Shown here piece by piece: positions 16,472-25,513 of a stretch of 64,000 bases of DNA. The DNA is from Mycobacterium intracellulare ATCC 13950 (GTDB lineage Bacteria > Actinomycetota > Actinomycetes > Mycobacteriales > Mycobacteriaceae): the NCBI RefSeq assembly GCF_000277125.1, contig NC_016946.1, positions 2,232,001-2,296,000 of the forward strand, given 5' to 3'. Numbering within the stretch: position 1 is the stretch's first letter; the number at the start of each line of letters is the position of its first letter. Made by a program: the position numbers and the translations under genes. The notes beneath the pieces are model-generated. The model worked only from the letters and a program-made list of their open reading frames with translations, ran no database searches and was not told the origin of the DNA.

Positions 16472-17953
16472 GTGGCCTCCTCGTCCCGCGGTTCGCGGCT
16501 CGGTACCCGGTTCGGGCCGTACGAGCTGCGATCACTGATCGGCGCCGGGGGACTGGGCGAGGTCTATCGGGCCTACGACACGGTTAAGGACCGGATGGTC
16601 GCGCTCAAGCTATTACGTGGCGAGACGGCAGCGGACCCTGGCTTCCAGCAACGACTTTGGCGCGAATGCCGCAAGGTGACGCGCCTGCAGGAGCCCCACG
16701 TCCTGCCGCTGCATGACTTCGGCGAGATTGACGGGGTGCCGTTCATCGATATGCACCTGGTTGACGACGGGGGCAGCCTCAAGGACCTGCTGCGCGAGCA
16801 GGGCGCGCTGGAGCCCTCGCGCGCGGCATCGATCACTGCCCAGGTGGCGCGCGCGTTGGACGCCGCCCACGCCGCCGGGCTGGTGCACCTCGACGTCAAA
16901 CCCGAAAACATCCTGCTCACCCACGACCACTTCACCTACCTGGCCGACTTCGGCATCGCCGAAGCCGCCGGGGACGAGTCCCTTTCGCGGACCTACATGG
17001 CGCCCGAGCGATTCACCACCGGACGCATCGGGTCGCAGACCGACGTCTACTCCTTGGCATGTGTGCTCTACGAGTGCCTCACCGGGCAGCCGCCCTTCGA
17101 GACCGAGGACGCCGGGGAGCTGAAGAGCGCGCACCTGCTGTCGCCGGCGCCGAGGCCCAGCATCATGCGCCGCGGCGTCGGCCGGGACTACGACGACATC
17201 ATCACCCGCGGCATGGCCAAACAGCGCACGGCGCGATTTGACTCGGCCGGTTCACTGGCCCGGGCCGCCAGCGAAGCGGTGTTCGCGGCGTACGAGCCGG
17301 TTTCCGTTGGGGCCGGCCAGCTCCCGCTTCCGCGCACCCGTCCGTTCCCGGCGGTCGCGCTTCCGGATACCGGCCCGGGCGACGACGCACCCGAGCCGCC
17401 CCCTGCGTCGCCGCGGCCGGCGCGCCGGCTGATGGTAGGCCACGCGCCGCTCGTGGTGACCGCGGTGGCAACGGTCCTGCTGATCGTCGGCCTGGTGTTG
17501 TCGGTGAAATCCGTTGTCGGCACGCATCACAACAATTCGGCCTCCCCGGGGCCGTCGTCAGCGCGAGCGGCTGCACCTCCCGCGCCGTCGAGCTCACCGC
17601 CGCCGCTGACGCCGACGTTGTCGCGTCCGGTGAAGGGCGCCGACGGGCTGGGGTTCGTCGGCGAGACGGCCCGCTGCGACCCCGGCAACCCGCCGGCCGC
17701 CGTGGTGCGCACGGCCAAGTCGCTGGCGGTGGTGTGTCAAAACCTCAGCGGGACTTACTATTATCGCGGCGAGCGGATCCGCGATGGCGCCCACATCGAG
17801 CTTTCCAACGCCAAGCCCGTCGAGGACGGATTCGACGTCACCAATCCGGTCGACGGCGTCGTCTACGAGGTCCGCCCGCACCGGCTGCGGATCATTAGCT
17901 ACGGGCACGTCGATTCGTCGGAACCCGTCCTGCAGTACGCGACGGCGTCGTAA
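16472..17953 (+). CDS. membrane Ser/Thr protein kinase with non-RD catalytic loop
   Basis: A 493-residue Pkn-type kinase. Residues 17-270 form the kinase domain: glycine-rich loop GAGGLGEVY (24-32), catalytic Lys46 (VALK), catalytic loop HLDVKPEN with Asp141, and DFG with Asp159. Most bacterial Pkn kinases have HRD here; the Arg is replaced by Leu (L140), so activation-loop control may differ. A proline-rich linker and one membrane segment (VVTAVATVLLIVGLVLSV, about 325-345) lead to an external domain of about 140 residues with two Cys. GTG 16472 is chosen because of the GAAAGGA site upstream. Confidence 0.88.
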   Translation: MASSSRGSRLGTRFGPYELRSLIGAGGLGEVYRAYDTVKDRMVALKLLRGETAADPGFQQRLWRECRKVTRLQEPHVLPLHDFGEIDGVPFIDMHLVDDGGSLKDLLREQGALEPSRAASITAQVARALDAAHAAGLVHLDVKPENILLTHDHFTYLADFGIAEAAGDESLSRTYMAPERFTTGRIGSQTDVYSLACVLYECLTGQPPFETEDAGELKSAHLLSPAPRPSIMRRGVGRDYDDIITRGMAKQRTARFDSAGSLARAASEAVFAAYEPVSVGAGQLPLPRTRPFPAVALPDTGPGDDAPEPPPASPRPARRLMVGHAPLVVTAVATVLLIVGLVLSVKSVVGTHHNNSASPGPSSARAAAPPAPSSSPPPLTPTLSRPVKGADGLGFVGETARCDPGNPPAAVVRTAKSLAVVCQNLSGTYYYRGERIRDGAHIELSNAKPVEDGFDVTNPVDGVVYEVRPHRLRIISYGHVDSSEPVLQYATAS

Positions 17954-18026
17954 TCACTGGGAAGGCAACGTCTTCGGCATACCCGGCCATGCCAACGCGG
18001 CGGAAGCCACATGTCTTTCGAACGCG

Positions 18027-18518
18027 CTAGCGGATGTGATAGCGGATTGCGCACGATCCAGGTGCAAGCACGGCCGAAAGCATTGGTTGCCAACGGCTTT
18101 GCTTGAGCCGCGGTATCGACACGGCGTGGCTGGCGAGTCCGATGCCCGCACCCAGGATGGGCCAGATCGGCCAGAAGTAGGTGGCGTCGGTCGTCAGTGC
18201 GACGGCCGTCCAGACGCTGAGCACGACGACGACCATGGCGAGGTACGCGGCGAGGTGGGCGCGCACGCCGCGACGGGCCGCGGCGACGCGAGCGGCGCGC
18301 CGGCGGGGATCGTGGCGCCGGATGCGATCGACCGGCAGGTCGGCGAGCAGTTCGCGGCGTTCGTGGTCGGTCTGCGTCTGGAAAGCGGCTTGTAGCCGTC
18401 GGTCGTACTCGTCGATCTGCAGGTAGCCCTGGGCGAGGGCCTGACCGAGCAGGTCGGCCGTCTTTTCCCGGTCGCGTGTGCCGGCGAGCGTGGATGTGGT
18501 GTCAAGCAGATTCGTCAT
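18027..18518 (-). CDS. DUF1707 plus two-helix membrane protein
   Basis: A 163-residue protein. Residues about 12-65 form the DUF1707 (SHOCT-like) domain (TRDREKTADLLGQALAQGYLQIDEYDRRLQAAFQTQT), followed by two membrane helices (LAAYLAMVVVVLSVWTAVAL and YFWPIWPILGAGIGLASHAV). Start ATG 18518 has AAGGAG five bases upstream. It is divergent from the TetR gene at 18582 with palindromes between them, so it is probably that repressor's target. Role unknown; such proteins are small inner-membrane proteins of unclear function. Confidence 0.75.
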   Translation of the reverse strand: MTNLLDTTSTLAGTRDREKTADLLGQALAQGYLQIDEYDRRLQAAFQTQTDHERRELLADLPVDRIRRHDPRRRAARVAAARRGVRAHLAAYLAMVVVVLSVWTAVALTTDATYFWPIWPILGAGIGLASHAVSIPRLKQSRWQPMLSAVLAPGSCAIRYHIR

Positions 18519-18549
18519 GTCGTCTCCTTGGTCGCCGATGTGAATGCCA

Positions 18550-18583
18550 TTAACATAGTCCTCAATGTTAATGTCGTCAACAT
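18550..18583. promoter_or_regulatory. overlapping AACAT/ATGTT inverted repeats (TetR operator)
   Basis: TTAACAT (18550-18556) and ATGTTAA (18565-18571) are inverted copies eight bases apart. A third half-site AACAT at 18579-18583 pairs with ATGTT 18565-18569. The boxes fill the gap between divergent genes at 18518 and 18582. The pattern fits cooperative binding of TetR dimers and shared autorepression. Confidence 0.6.
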
Positions 18584-19184
18584 GGCTGTGAAGCGGTCGA
18601 CCGTGCGCCGGCGGGAGAGCTATCACCACGGTGATCTCAAGCGTGCGCTGACCAGCGCGGCGCTGTCGCTGGTGGCCGAGAAGGGGCCGAAAGGGTTCAC
18701 CCTCACGGAGGCGGCGCGCCGCGCCGGGGTCAGCGCCGCGGCGCCATACCGGCACTTCGCCGACAAGGCCGAGTTGCTGGCCTCCGTCGCCGAACAGGGA
18801 TTCCGCGAATTGCACGCCGAGTTGGCCGCGGCAGCCGATCGCGTGTCGGATCCGAAGGAACGGGTGACGGAGCTCGGCCGCGCCTACGTGCGGTGGGCCA
18901 TCGCCCATCCCGATCACTATCAGGTGATGTTCGGGGCGTCGCTGAAGGCCGAGCAGGGCGTTGCGGTGGCCGGCGAGCAGGCGTTCGGGGACCTGCTCGA
19001 CGCGATCACCCGGTGCCAGGAGGCCGGGATGGTCGCGACTCAGGATCCCCGCGAGGTGGCCGGGCCGCTCTGGTCGCTGGTGCATGGCATCGCGTCGCTG
19101 GCGATCGGCGGCCACCTGCGCGCTGTGGGCATTGCCCAGGCTCCCGAGGAACTGGTGGACGGTGTTGTCGCTCAAGCGCTTTGA
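18582..19184 (+). CDS. TetR-family transcriptional regulator
   Basis: A 200-residue regulator with HTH at residues about 15-60 (SYHHGDLKRALTSAALSLVAEKGPKGFTLTEAARRAGVSAAAPYRHFADKAELL) and a WHG-type C-terminal domain (YQVMFGASLK ... WSLVHGIASLAIGGHL). The ATG at 18582 (MAVKRST) is preferred over the upstream in-frame ATG at 18528, because the longer version would run through the operator palindromes. Divergent from the DUF1707 membrane protein. Confidence 0.88.
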   Translation: MAVKRSTVRRRESYHHGDLKRALTSAALSLVAEKGPKGFTLTEAARRAGVSAAAPYRHFADKAELLASVAEQGFRELHAELAAAADRVSDPKERVTELGRAYVRWAIAHPDHYQVMFGASLKAEQGVAVAGEQAFGDLLDAITRCQEAGMVATQDPREVAGPLWSLVHGIASLAIGGHLRAVGIAQAPEELVDGVVAQAL

Positions 19185-19188
19185 GCTG

Positions 19189-20457
19189 TCACCACGGGCG
19201 TGACGTGTCCCGGCTGGGTCCCGGGGTGAAGGTGACCGGGAGCTTGCCCAGCCCGGTCATGCTCGGGTTGCCCAGGTATTGGTGGACGTTTTCGACGTCG
19301 ACCTCATAGTCGGGGATGCGGTCGAGGACGGCCTTGACCATCACTGCCGACATCAGCCGGGCGAGATGCGATCCGATGCAGCGGTGCGGGCCCAGCCCGA
19401 ACGCGACGTGGCAGTTGGGTGCGCGGTCGAGGATGATCTCGTCGGGCCGGTCGAACTCGGTTTCGTCGTGGTTGGCCGAGAGCCAGCTGAGGACGACCCG
19501 GTCGTTCTTTCTCAGGCATTGGCCGCCGAGGACGACGTCGTGAGTGACTGTGCGGCTGAGGGTTTGGTTGACCGAGAAGTAGCGCAGGAATTCGTCGGTG
19601 GCGGTGCGGTAGAGCTCGGGATGGTCGATGAGTTGCTGTCTGAGGTCGGGGTGGGTGCCCAGGTGCCTTAAGGTCAGTGCGGTTTGTGAGGTGGTGGTGT
19701 CGACGCCGCCGCCGATGAGGTTCCACAGGATGTTGAGCAGCTGCTCGTCGGTGAGGCGATGGCCGTCGAATTCGAATTGCAGCAGGAAGCTGGTCAGGTC
19801 GTCTTCGGGGTTGCTGCGTCTGGCCGTGGCGAATTCGATGACTTCTTGCATCATGGCGGGGACTTTGGCGATCGCGTCGGCGTACTCGTCGCTGTCTTGG
19901 GGGACGGCCATGACGGAGTGAAAGAGGTTGGCGTACAAGTGCCAATTGTCGTAGGGCAGGCCCATCAGCTTCATGGTCAGGATGGCCGGGACCGGGCTGG
20001 CGTAGTCGAGCACCAGGTCCATCTGTCCAGTTGTGATGTGTTGGTCGAGGAACCAGTGCGCGGACTGCTCCATGAACGGCTTGAGTTTCTCGACGGCGCC
20101 GGGGGAGAAGAACGGGGCCAGCGCGTGGCGGAGGGCTTGGTGGTAGGGGCCGTCGACCTCGCCGATGCCCAGGGCCGGTTGGCCGTCGGGGCGCGGGACG
20201 CCCATCTCGCCCTGGTAGTCGACGCCGTCGGGGGCGTTGGGTTCGTATTTGTGGGCGAAGGTGTCGCCGTCGCGGGCGGTGTGGCTGACGGCGTCGTAGC
20301 TGCTGAGGTACCAGAAGCCGTCGTAGTTCTCGTTCCACGCGACCGGACAGCGTTGCCGCAGTTCGGCATTGACGGCCAGCTCGTTGAGGTTGAACGCGTC
20401 GGAGTGATGGTCGAAGTCGACGGTGGCGTCGGGCCGGACCTTCGGGCGTGTGACCAT
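19189..20457 (-). CDS. cytochrome P450
   Basis: A 422-residue P450. Recognised by the I-helix GGGVDTTTSQT, EFLRYF (ExxR-like region), and the haem loop FGLGPHRCIGSHLAR with the cysteine thiolate. N-terminal FDHHSDAFNLNE and substrate-region features do not match a P450 family I can name with confidence. An AG-rich ribosome site (GGGAGAG) precedes the ATG. Its end is four bases from the convergent TetR. Third-position G/T bias is strong in the middle of the gene, like trxB and the cutinase gene. Confidence 0.88.
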   Translation of the reverse strand: MVTRPKVRPDATVDFDHHSDAFNLNELAVNAELRQRCPVAWNENYDGFWYLSSYDAVSHTARDGDTFAHKYEPNAPDGVDYQGEMGVPRPDGQPALGIGEVDGPYHQALRHALAPFFSPGAVEKLKPFMEQSAHWFLDQHITTGQMDLVLDYASPVPAILTMKLMGLPYDNWHLYANLFHSVMAVPQDSDEYADAIAKVPAMMQEVIEFATARRSNPEDDLTSFLLQFEFDGHRLTDEQLLNILWNLIGGGVDTTTSQTALTLRHLGTHPDLRQQLIDHPELYRTATDEFLRYFSVNQTLSRTVTHDVVLGGQCLRKNDRVVLSWLSANHDETEFDRPDEIILDRAPNCHVAFGLGPHRCIGSHLARLMSAVMVKAVLDRIPDYEVDVENVHQYLGNPSMTGLGKLPVTFTPGPSRDTSRPW

Positions 20458-20614
20458 CGAAGCTCTCCCACGGAAGCGGTCTGCTTAGTTGGCGGTGACG
20501 GGCGCTTATTGGTTTATCTTTGCATTATTACGCTTTAGAGCCCCGTGGAGAAGCTTGGTTAAAGGCCGGTAGCGATTGCATTCGTCAGGGGTCTGACTTG
20601 CTGCGGAGGTTGGG

Positions 20615-21067
20615 TTGAGTAGTCATCGAACGGTTTTCAATCACGTTGGGTTGTGCGTCACGGATCGCGAGCGGTCACGCCGCTTCTACGAGGGACTGCT
20701 GGGATTTCAGTTCTGGTGGGAGCTCGACCCGCCCGACGAGGCAACATCCCAGCTGGTGGGGCTGCCCGAGCCGCTTGGCGTGCACGCGACCTATCTGGTG
20801 CGGGACGGGTTCGTGCTCGAGCTCATGGACTACTCGAAGCGTCAGGTTCATGCGGGCTCGGAGCGGGTGATGGACCAGATCGGCCTGACGCACATCTCGT
20901 TCTCGGTGTCCGATCTTCCGGGTGTGTTGGCTCGGGTGGCCGAGTTCGGGGGAGCGGTGGTCGATTCGTCAGTGTCGGCCGGGGCGGCGATGATTCGGGA
21001 TCCGGATGGGCAGTTGTTGGAGTTGCTTTCGGACGGGTGGTTGAAGGCGTTGCCAGCGCGGCCGTAA
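20615..21067 (+). CDS. VOC-family (glyoxalase/dioxygenase) protein
   Basis: A 150-residue two-module VOC protein. The first module is FNHVGLCVTDRERSRRFYEGLLGFQF with its metal ligand His; the second is LTHISFSVSDLPGVLARVAEFGGAVV, followed by RDPDGQLLELL with the conserved Glu. Metal ligands fit a glyoxalase-type or ring-cleavage metalloprotein. The TTG at 20615 is chosen: GGAGG lies eight bases upstream and the family starts here. Substrate unknown. Divergent from the P450. Confidence 0.82.
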   Translation: MSSHRTVFNHVGLCVTDRERSRRFYEGLLGFQFWWELDPPDEATSQLVGLPEPLGVHATYLVRDGFVLELMDYSKRQVHAGSERVMDQIGLTHISFSVSDLPGVLARVAEFGGAVVDSSVSAGAAMIRDPDGQLLELLSDGWLKALPARP

Positions 21068-21130
21068 TTGCGGTTTGGCTGCGGGTGGCGACAGGGCGAT
21101 GTTGTCAGTGCCGGATGAGATGGTGTCGCC

Positions 21131-21387
21131 ATGAAGACGATCGCAGTGAAACTGTTTGGTGCCATGGTGTTAGCTGGTGCCGCGATGGGTCTCCTGGCAG
21201 CGGCCCCGGCACAGGCCGATCCGCCATGCGCGCGGATCAACACCTGCCAGTACATGCCAAACCCATACGACGATGGTCCGCTGATGCCCACCTGGATGCC
21301 CCCGGCGCCTATGGAGGCTGGACGAACCTTCCGGTGATGTGCAACCCGGCTACGTACCGGTGCGAACAATACGTTCCAGCGCCATGA
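21131..21387 (+). pseudogene. small secreted Cys-containing protein, frameshifted
   Basis: The first frame (21131-21337, 68 residues) has a signal peptide (MKTIAVKLFGAMVLAGAAMGLLAAAPAQA), then DPPCARINTCQYMPNPYDDGPLMPTW, and then collapses. From about 21293 the +1 frame continues with a sequence that fits well (APGAYGGWTNLPVMC-NPATYRCEQYVPAP) to a stop at 21387. One missing G near 21293 (CTGGATGCC, where CTGGGATGCC would keep the frame) explains it. The repaired product would be an 85-residue secreted protein with four Cys, a family common in mycobacteria. A sequencing error is possible. Confidence 0.7.
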
Positions 21388-21495
21388 CCGCTTGGGGCCC
21401 GCTGTGGCTGTGTGGTCGCAAGTCATCAAACTCGCTCTCCCGGAAGGACCCTTTGCTGCGCCAACCTAGCTACTCCGCCAACGGCTACGATTGTG

Positions 21496-21507
21496 CTACA
21501 TTTGTAG
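21496..21507. promoter_or_regulatory. CTACA-TT-TGTAG palindrome at vapB promoter
   Basis: A perfect 5-2-5 inverted repeat three bases upstream of the vapB ATG. Toxin-antitoxin operators overlap their own promoters, so this is the likely VapBC autoregulatory site. Confidence 0.5.
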
Positions 21508-21509
21508 GC

Positions 21510-21770
21510 ATGTCTGAAGTGGCATCTCGTGAGCTGCGCAACGATACGGCTGGGGTGCTGCGGCGGGTTCGGGATGGAGAGGACGTCACCATCACTGTCA
21601 GTGGCCGACCGGTCGCAGTTCTTACCGCAGTTGTCCCTCAGCGCAGGCGTTGGCTGAGCAAGACGGAGTTGCTGTCGCGCTTGCCCCGCGTTCAAGCGGA
21701 TCCGGGATTACGCGAGGACCTTCACGCACTCGCCGGCGACACTACCGAGGAGCTGGGCCCGATCCGATGA
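21510..21770 (+). CDS. VapB-type antitoxin (Phd/YefM fold)
   Basis: An 86-residue antitoxin. The N-terminal half (ASRELRNDTAGVLRRVRDGEDVTITVSGRPVAVL) is the Phd/YefM DNA-binding dimer domain; the C-terminal half is expected to neutralise the toxin. It overlaps the vapC ATG by four bases (ATGA), the usual antitoxin-first, coupled arrangement. The palindrome just upstream suits autorepression. Lower GC than the flanking core genes. Confidence 0.88.
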   Translation: MSEVASRELRNDTAGVLRRVRDGEDVTITVSGRPVAVLTAVVPQRRRWLSKTELLSRLPRVQADPGLREDLHALAGDTTEELGPIR

Positions 21771-22174
21771 GCAACCCGCAGGTGGCCGGAGTGCTCGACA
21801 CTTCGGTGTTCATCGCGACCGAAAGTGGTCGGCCTCTCGACGCGGCGCTGATCCCTGATCAAGTTGGCACGACGGTTGTTACCCTCGCGGAACTGCACGT
21901 TGGTGTGTTGGCCGCGTCGACTTCCGATATTAGAGCGCAGCGCCTCGCGACATTGGAATCCATTGCGGATATCGAAGCGCTGCCGATCGATGACGATGCG
22001 GCCCGGATGTGGGCCCGGCTGCGGATCCATCTCGCCGAGACCGGTCAACGCGTCCGGATCAACGATCTGTGGATCGCGGCCATCGCGGCGTCCCGAGGGC
22101 TACCCGTTGTCACGCAGGACGATGACTTTGCCGTCTTGGATGGTGCGGCCAATTTGACCGTTATCCGCGTCTGA
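21767..22174 (+). CDS. VapC-type PIN-domain toxin ribonuclease
   Basis: A 135-residue PIN-domain toxin. The acidic active-site residues are visible: VLDTSVFIATE (first Asp), the Glu in VTLAELHVGVL, RINDLWIAAIAA (second Asp), and the third-acid region VTQDDDFAVLDG. VapC toxins are Mg-dependent endoribonucleases that cleave tRNA or rRNA. Partner antitoxin immediately upstream, start overlapping by four bases. Target of this one unknown. Confidence 0.88.
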   Translation: MSNPQVAGVLDTSVFIATESGRPLDAALIPDQVGTTVVTLAELHVGVLAASTSDIRAQRLATLESIADIEALPIDDDAARMWARLRIHLAETGQRVRINDLWIAAIAASRGLPVVTQDDDFAVLDGAANLTVIRV

Positions 22175-22351
22175 ATTCGTATTGAACCGCACCAATGAGC
22201 TGAATGCGAACTCGGAACCGGCCGACCAGGGTCCGTGCGTCACGGTTATGGATGTGATTGCTGCGTAAGGGAAGTGGGTTTCGAGCCATTTCTTCGCCGC
22301 GCTCGCCCGTTTTCACCTTTCCTGTCGGACCGGTCGGCTACGCTGCCGGGC

Positions 22352-25300
22352 GTGTGGCAGGGACTCTACGAATCGCTGTTAACTGAACGGTTGTACCAGG
22401 CGCTGGCTGAAAGCACGGACTTGCGCCCCAGGATCGAGCTGGTCGATGAGGGCGAACAGCCGCTGGTGCTCGCGCGTCACCTCACGCCGCTAATCGAGCG
22501 CTCGCTTCGCGCGGCGTCGACATCGCAAGAACGTATCGACCTGGTGCGCCGAATCCTAGCCGTGCTGCCCCATCCCGATGCCCTAGCCGAGGCTTTGCAT
22601 GAACGCGAGCCGGGAAAAGTCGAGCAGCTCGACGAGGTCATGGAGGCAGATCGGCTCGGTATTACCCGTTTGCCTCGCCCCGCTACGCCGCTGTCGGACG
22701 CGGCGCTCATGACCAATGCGCACAACGAGCCGACATTGGCTGCCGAATTGCGCGCCGAGCTCGCTAGCGCGGACCAAGTGGATTTGCTGTGCGCATTCGT
22801 CAAGTGGCAGGGTTTGCGGTTGCTAGAAGACCAACTCCGGGAACTGCGACAACGCAACGTGCCGCTGCGAGTCATTACGACGACCTATCTCGGTGCCACC
22901 GATGCGCGCGCGCTTGACGCATTAGTTGATGAGTTCGGCGCGCAGGTGCGGGTCAACTACGAAACCAACCGCACACGCTTGCACGCCAAAGCATGGTTAT
23001 TGCGGCGCAACACCGGCTTTCACACCGCATATGTGGGATCGAGCAATCTTTCGCACGCTGCCCTCGTCGACGGGCTGGAATGGAACGTGCGGCTCTCCGC
23101 AGTGTCGACGCCGCATCTGCTAGAGAAATTCCGCGCAACCTTCGAGTCATACTGGGAAAACCGCGAATTCGAGCCCTATTTGCCATCGACCGACGGAAAC
23201 CGGCTACGGGCGGCGTTGGACGTGGCCGCTGGTGGACGTCGTCGGGACGGCGTGACGATCACGCTGTCAGGTCTAGAGGTGCATCCCAAACCGTTCCAAG
23301 AGGAGATGCTTGAGGAGCTCGACGCAGAGCGCGTGCTGCACGACCGGCATCGCAACCTGATTGTTGCGGCTACCGGCACCGGGAAGACAGTGGTCGCCGC
23401 GCTTGATTATCGCCGCTTGGTGCGCGAAAGACATGGACGTGACCTGAAGTTGCTGTTCGTGGCGCACCGCAAGGAAATTCTGATGCAGGCACGACGCATG
23501 TATCAGGAAGTGCTGACCGAGCCGACGTTCGGGGAGTTACTCATCGGTGGCGACCAGCCGACCAAATGGCGGCACGTCTTCGCGAGCATTCAGTCGCTCT
23601 CCGCGGGACGTCTCGCCACGATCGAAGCCGACTATTTCGATGTGGTAGTGATCGACGAGTTTCACCACGCCGAGGCTGCGTCGTATCGGCGGCTGCTGCA
23701 GCATGTGCGGCCCATGGAACTCCTGGGCCTAACCGCGACGCCTGAGCGTGGCGACGGCGTAGATGTCCGGGAATTCTTCGATGGAAGGGTAGCCGCCGAG
23801 CTGCGACTGTGGGAAGCGCTCGAGCAGCACCTGTTGTGCCCGTTCCACTACTTCGGGGTCCACGACGCAGTCGATCTCGGTGACTTGCAATGGAAGCGCG
23901 GCGGATACGATTCGTCGGCACTAAGCGCCCTATACACCGGCAACGACGCGCGCACGCGGATTGTGCTCAAGGAACTGCGCGACAAGGTTGCTGACGTAGC
24001 CGCAATGCGCGGCCTGGGGTTTTGCGTGAGCATCGAGCACGCCCGCTACATGGCGGATCGTTTCAACAGCGGAGGCGTTCCCGCGCGTGCGGTGTCGGCG
24101 GATACTCTTGTTGCCGAGCGCGCGGCAGCCCTTAAAGCGCTGCGCGACAGGGAAATCAACATCTTGTTTGCGGTCGACCTTTTCAACGAAGGACTCGATA
24201 TTCCTGAGGTCGACACCGTGTTGTTCCTGCGGCCGACCGAGAGCGCCACTGTTTTCTTGCAGCAGCTCGGGCGCGGTCTGCGGCTAACGGCCGGTAAGAC
24301 AGTGCTCACCGCCTTGGATTTCGTTGGGCACCAACGCCGCGAGTTCCGCTTCGATCAACGCTTCCGTGCGCTGACGGGGCTCAGCCGCAAGCAGCTGATG
24401 CGACAGCTCGATCGGGGCTTCCCGTTCCTTCCGTCCGGAAGCCAGATCGTGCTGGACTCGGTCTCACGCAAACTCATACTGGAAAACATCCGTCAGCAGC
24501 TGACGCCGCGGTGGGCGGCATTGGTCTCCGAAGTTCGCGCGCACCCCAACGACAGTCTCAGCTCCTACCTCGATGATTATGGCCGCGGCCTGGAAGACGT
24601 TCTACGCACCGGCCGGTCGTGGACAACGTTGTGCCGTGACGCCGGGAAGGCTGCTGGATCTCCTGGTCCACGAGAGGACGCTCTTGTCAAACGCGTTCGC
24701 ACTCTCGCGCATGTTGATGACCAACGACGCCGTGCTGCTTACCTCGGCATCCTGAACGGGACGGCTCGTCCTGCAACTGCTAGCGACGAGCGGCTGGCCC
24801 AAATGCTTTTCTTCTCGCTGTTTCCCGATGGAGGTGGATTCGATAGCACCGCAGCAGGACTCGCGGCAATAAAAGGCGAACCGGTGGCCGACGAGATGCG
24901 TCAGGTCATCGACATCGCCTTCGACAGCGCGCGGCGCAGTACCTACCCCTTGGGCGAGCGCATCCTCGAGCTGAGCGATGTGCCGCTGGCGGTACATGCC
25001 AGTTACTCGCGCGAGGAGATCCTGACTGCTCTCGGATTCGCGTCGCTCCAACGCACCCCGAGCACCATGCGAGAAGGCGTTGCTTGGTGCGAATCAGCCA
25101 ATTCCGATGCCTTTCTGATCACTCTGAAGAAGACTGAGACGGACTATTCGCCGACTACGATGTACCGCGACTTTGCACTGAGCCCAACGCTGTTCCACTG
25201 GGAATCGCAATCGACGACATCCTCGACATCGCCAACCGGTCAGCGTTATATCCACCATCGCCAACGCGGTTCGCACATCCTGTTATTCGTTCGCGAGTCA

Positions 25301-25453
25301 AAGACCAACGCGTTAGGGACGTCGCCCTATGTGTTTCTCGGTCCAGCCGATTATGTCTCGCATGAGGGTGACCGGCCCATGGCGATCACTTGGCGGTTGC
25401 GACAGGCGATGCCCACTGAAGTATTCATGGCATCCCGGGCAGCGGTGGCATAA
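22352..25453 (+). CDS. phospholipase D-helicase-DUF3427 fusion protein
   Basis: A 1033-residue chain with three parts. Residues about 100-300: a PLD-type nuclease module with HAKAWLL (His211) and GSSNLS. Residues about 330-650: an SF2 helicase with Walker A AATGTGKT (Lys345), DEFH (435-438), TATPERGD and QQLGRGLR (637-644). Residues about 830-1010: the DUF3427 C-terminal domain (DYSPTTMYRDFALSPTLFHWESQS, RPMAITWRL). The GTG at 22352 is preferred: TACGCT (22339-22344) lies seven bases upstream as a -10, a leaderless start; a longer frame reaches 22235. This architecture occurs in mobile or defence-associated genes; function here untested. Confidence 0.85.
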   Translation: MWQGLYESLLTERLYQALAESTDLRPRIELVDEGEQPLVLARHLTPLIERSLRAASTSQERIDLVRRILAVLPHPDALAEALHEREPGKVEQLDEVMEADRLGITRLPRPATPLSDAALMTNAHNEPTLAAELRAELASADQVDLLCAFVKWQGLRLLEDQLRELRQRNVPLRVITTTYLGATDARALDALVDEFGAQVRVNYETNRTRLHAKAWLLRRNTGFHTAYVGSSNLSHAALVDGLEWNVRLSAVSTPHLLEKFRATFESYWENREFEPYLPSTDGNRLRAALDVAAGGRRRDGVTITLSGLEVHPKPFQEEMLEELDAERVLHDRHRNLIVAATGTGKTVVAALDYRRLVRERHGRDLKLLFVAHRKEILMQARRMYQEVLTEPTFGELLIGGDQPTKWRHVFASIQSLSAGRLATIEADYFDVVVIDEFHHAEAASYRRLLQHVRPMELLGLTATPERGDGVDVREFFDGRVAAELRLWEALEQHLLCPFHYFGVHDAVDLGDLQWKRGGYDSSALSALYTGNDARTRIVLKELRDKVADVAAMRGLGFCVSIEHARYMADRFNSGGVPARAVSADTLVAERAAALKALRDREINILFAVDLFNEGLDIPEVDTVLFLRPTESATVFLQQLGRGLRLTAGKTVLTALDFVGHQRREFRFDQRFRALTGLSRKQLMRQLDRGFPFLPSGSQIVLDSVSRKLILENIRQQLTPRWAALVSEVRAHPNDSLSSYLDDYGRGLEDVLRTGRSWTTLCRDAGKAAGSPGPREDALVKRVRTLAHVDDQRRRAAYLGILNGTARPATASDERLAQMLFFSLFPDGGGFDSTAAGLAAIKGEPVADEMRQVIDIAFDSARRSTYPLGERILELSDVPLAVHASYSREEILTALGFASLQRTPSTMREGVAWCESANSDAFLITLKKTETDYSPTTMYRDFALSPTLFHWESQSTTSSTSPTGQRYIHHRQRGSHILLFVRESKTNALGTSPYVFLGPADYVSHEGDRPMAITWRLRQAMPTEVFMASRAAVA

Positions 25454-25513
25454 TCACCTCTGGATCGCCTGGTTCGGTCGGACGTTCCGGGATTCCTTCG
25501 GCGATTCAACTAT

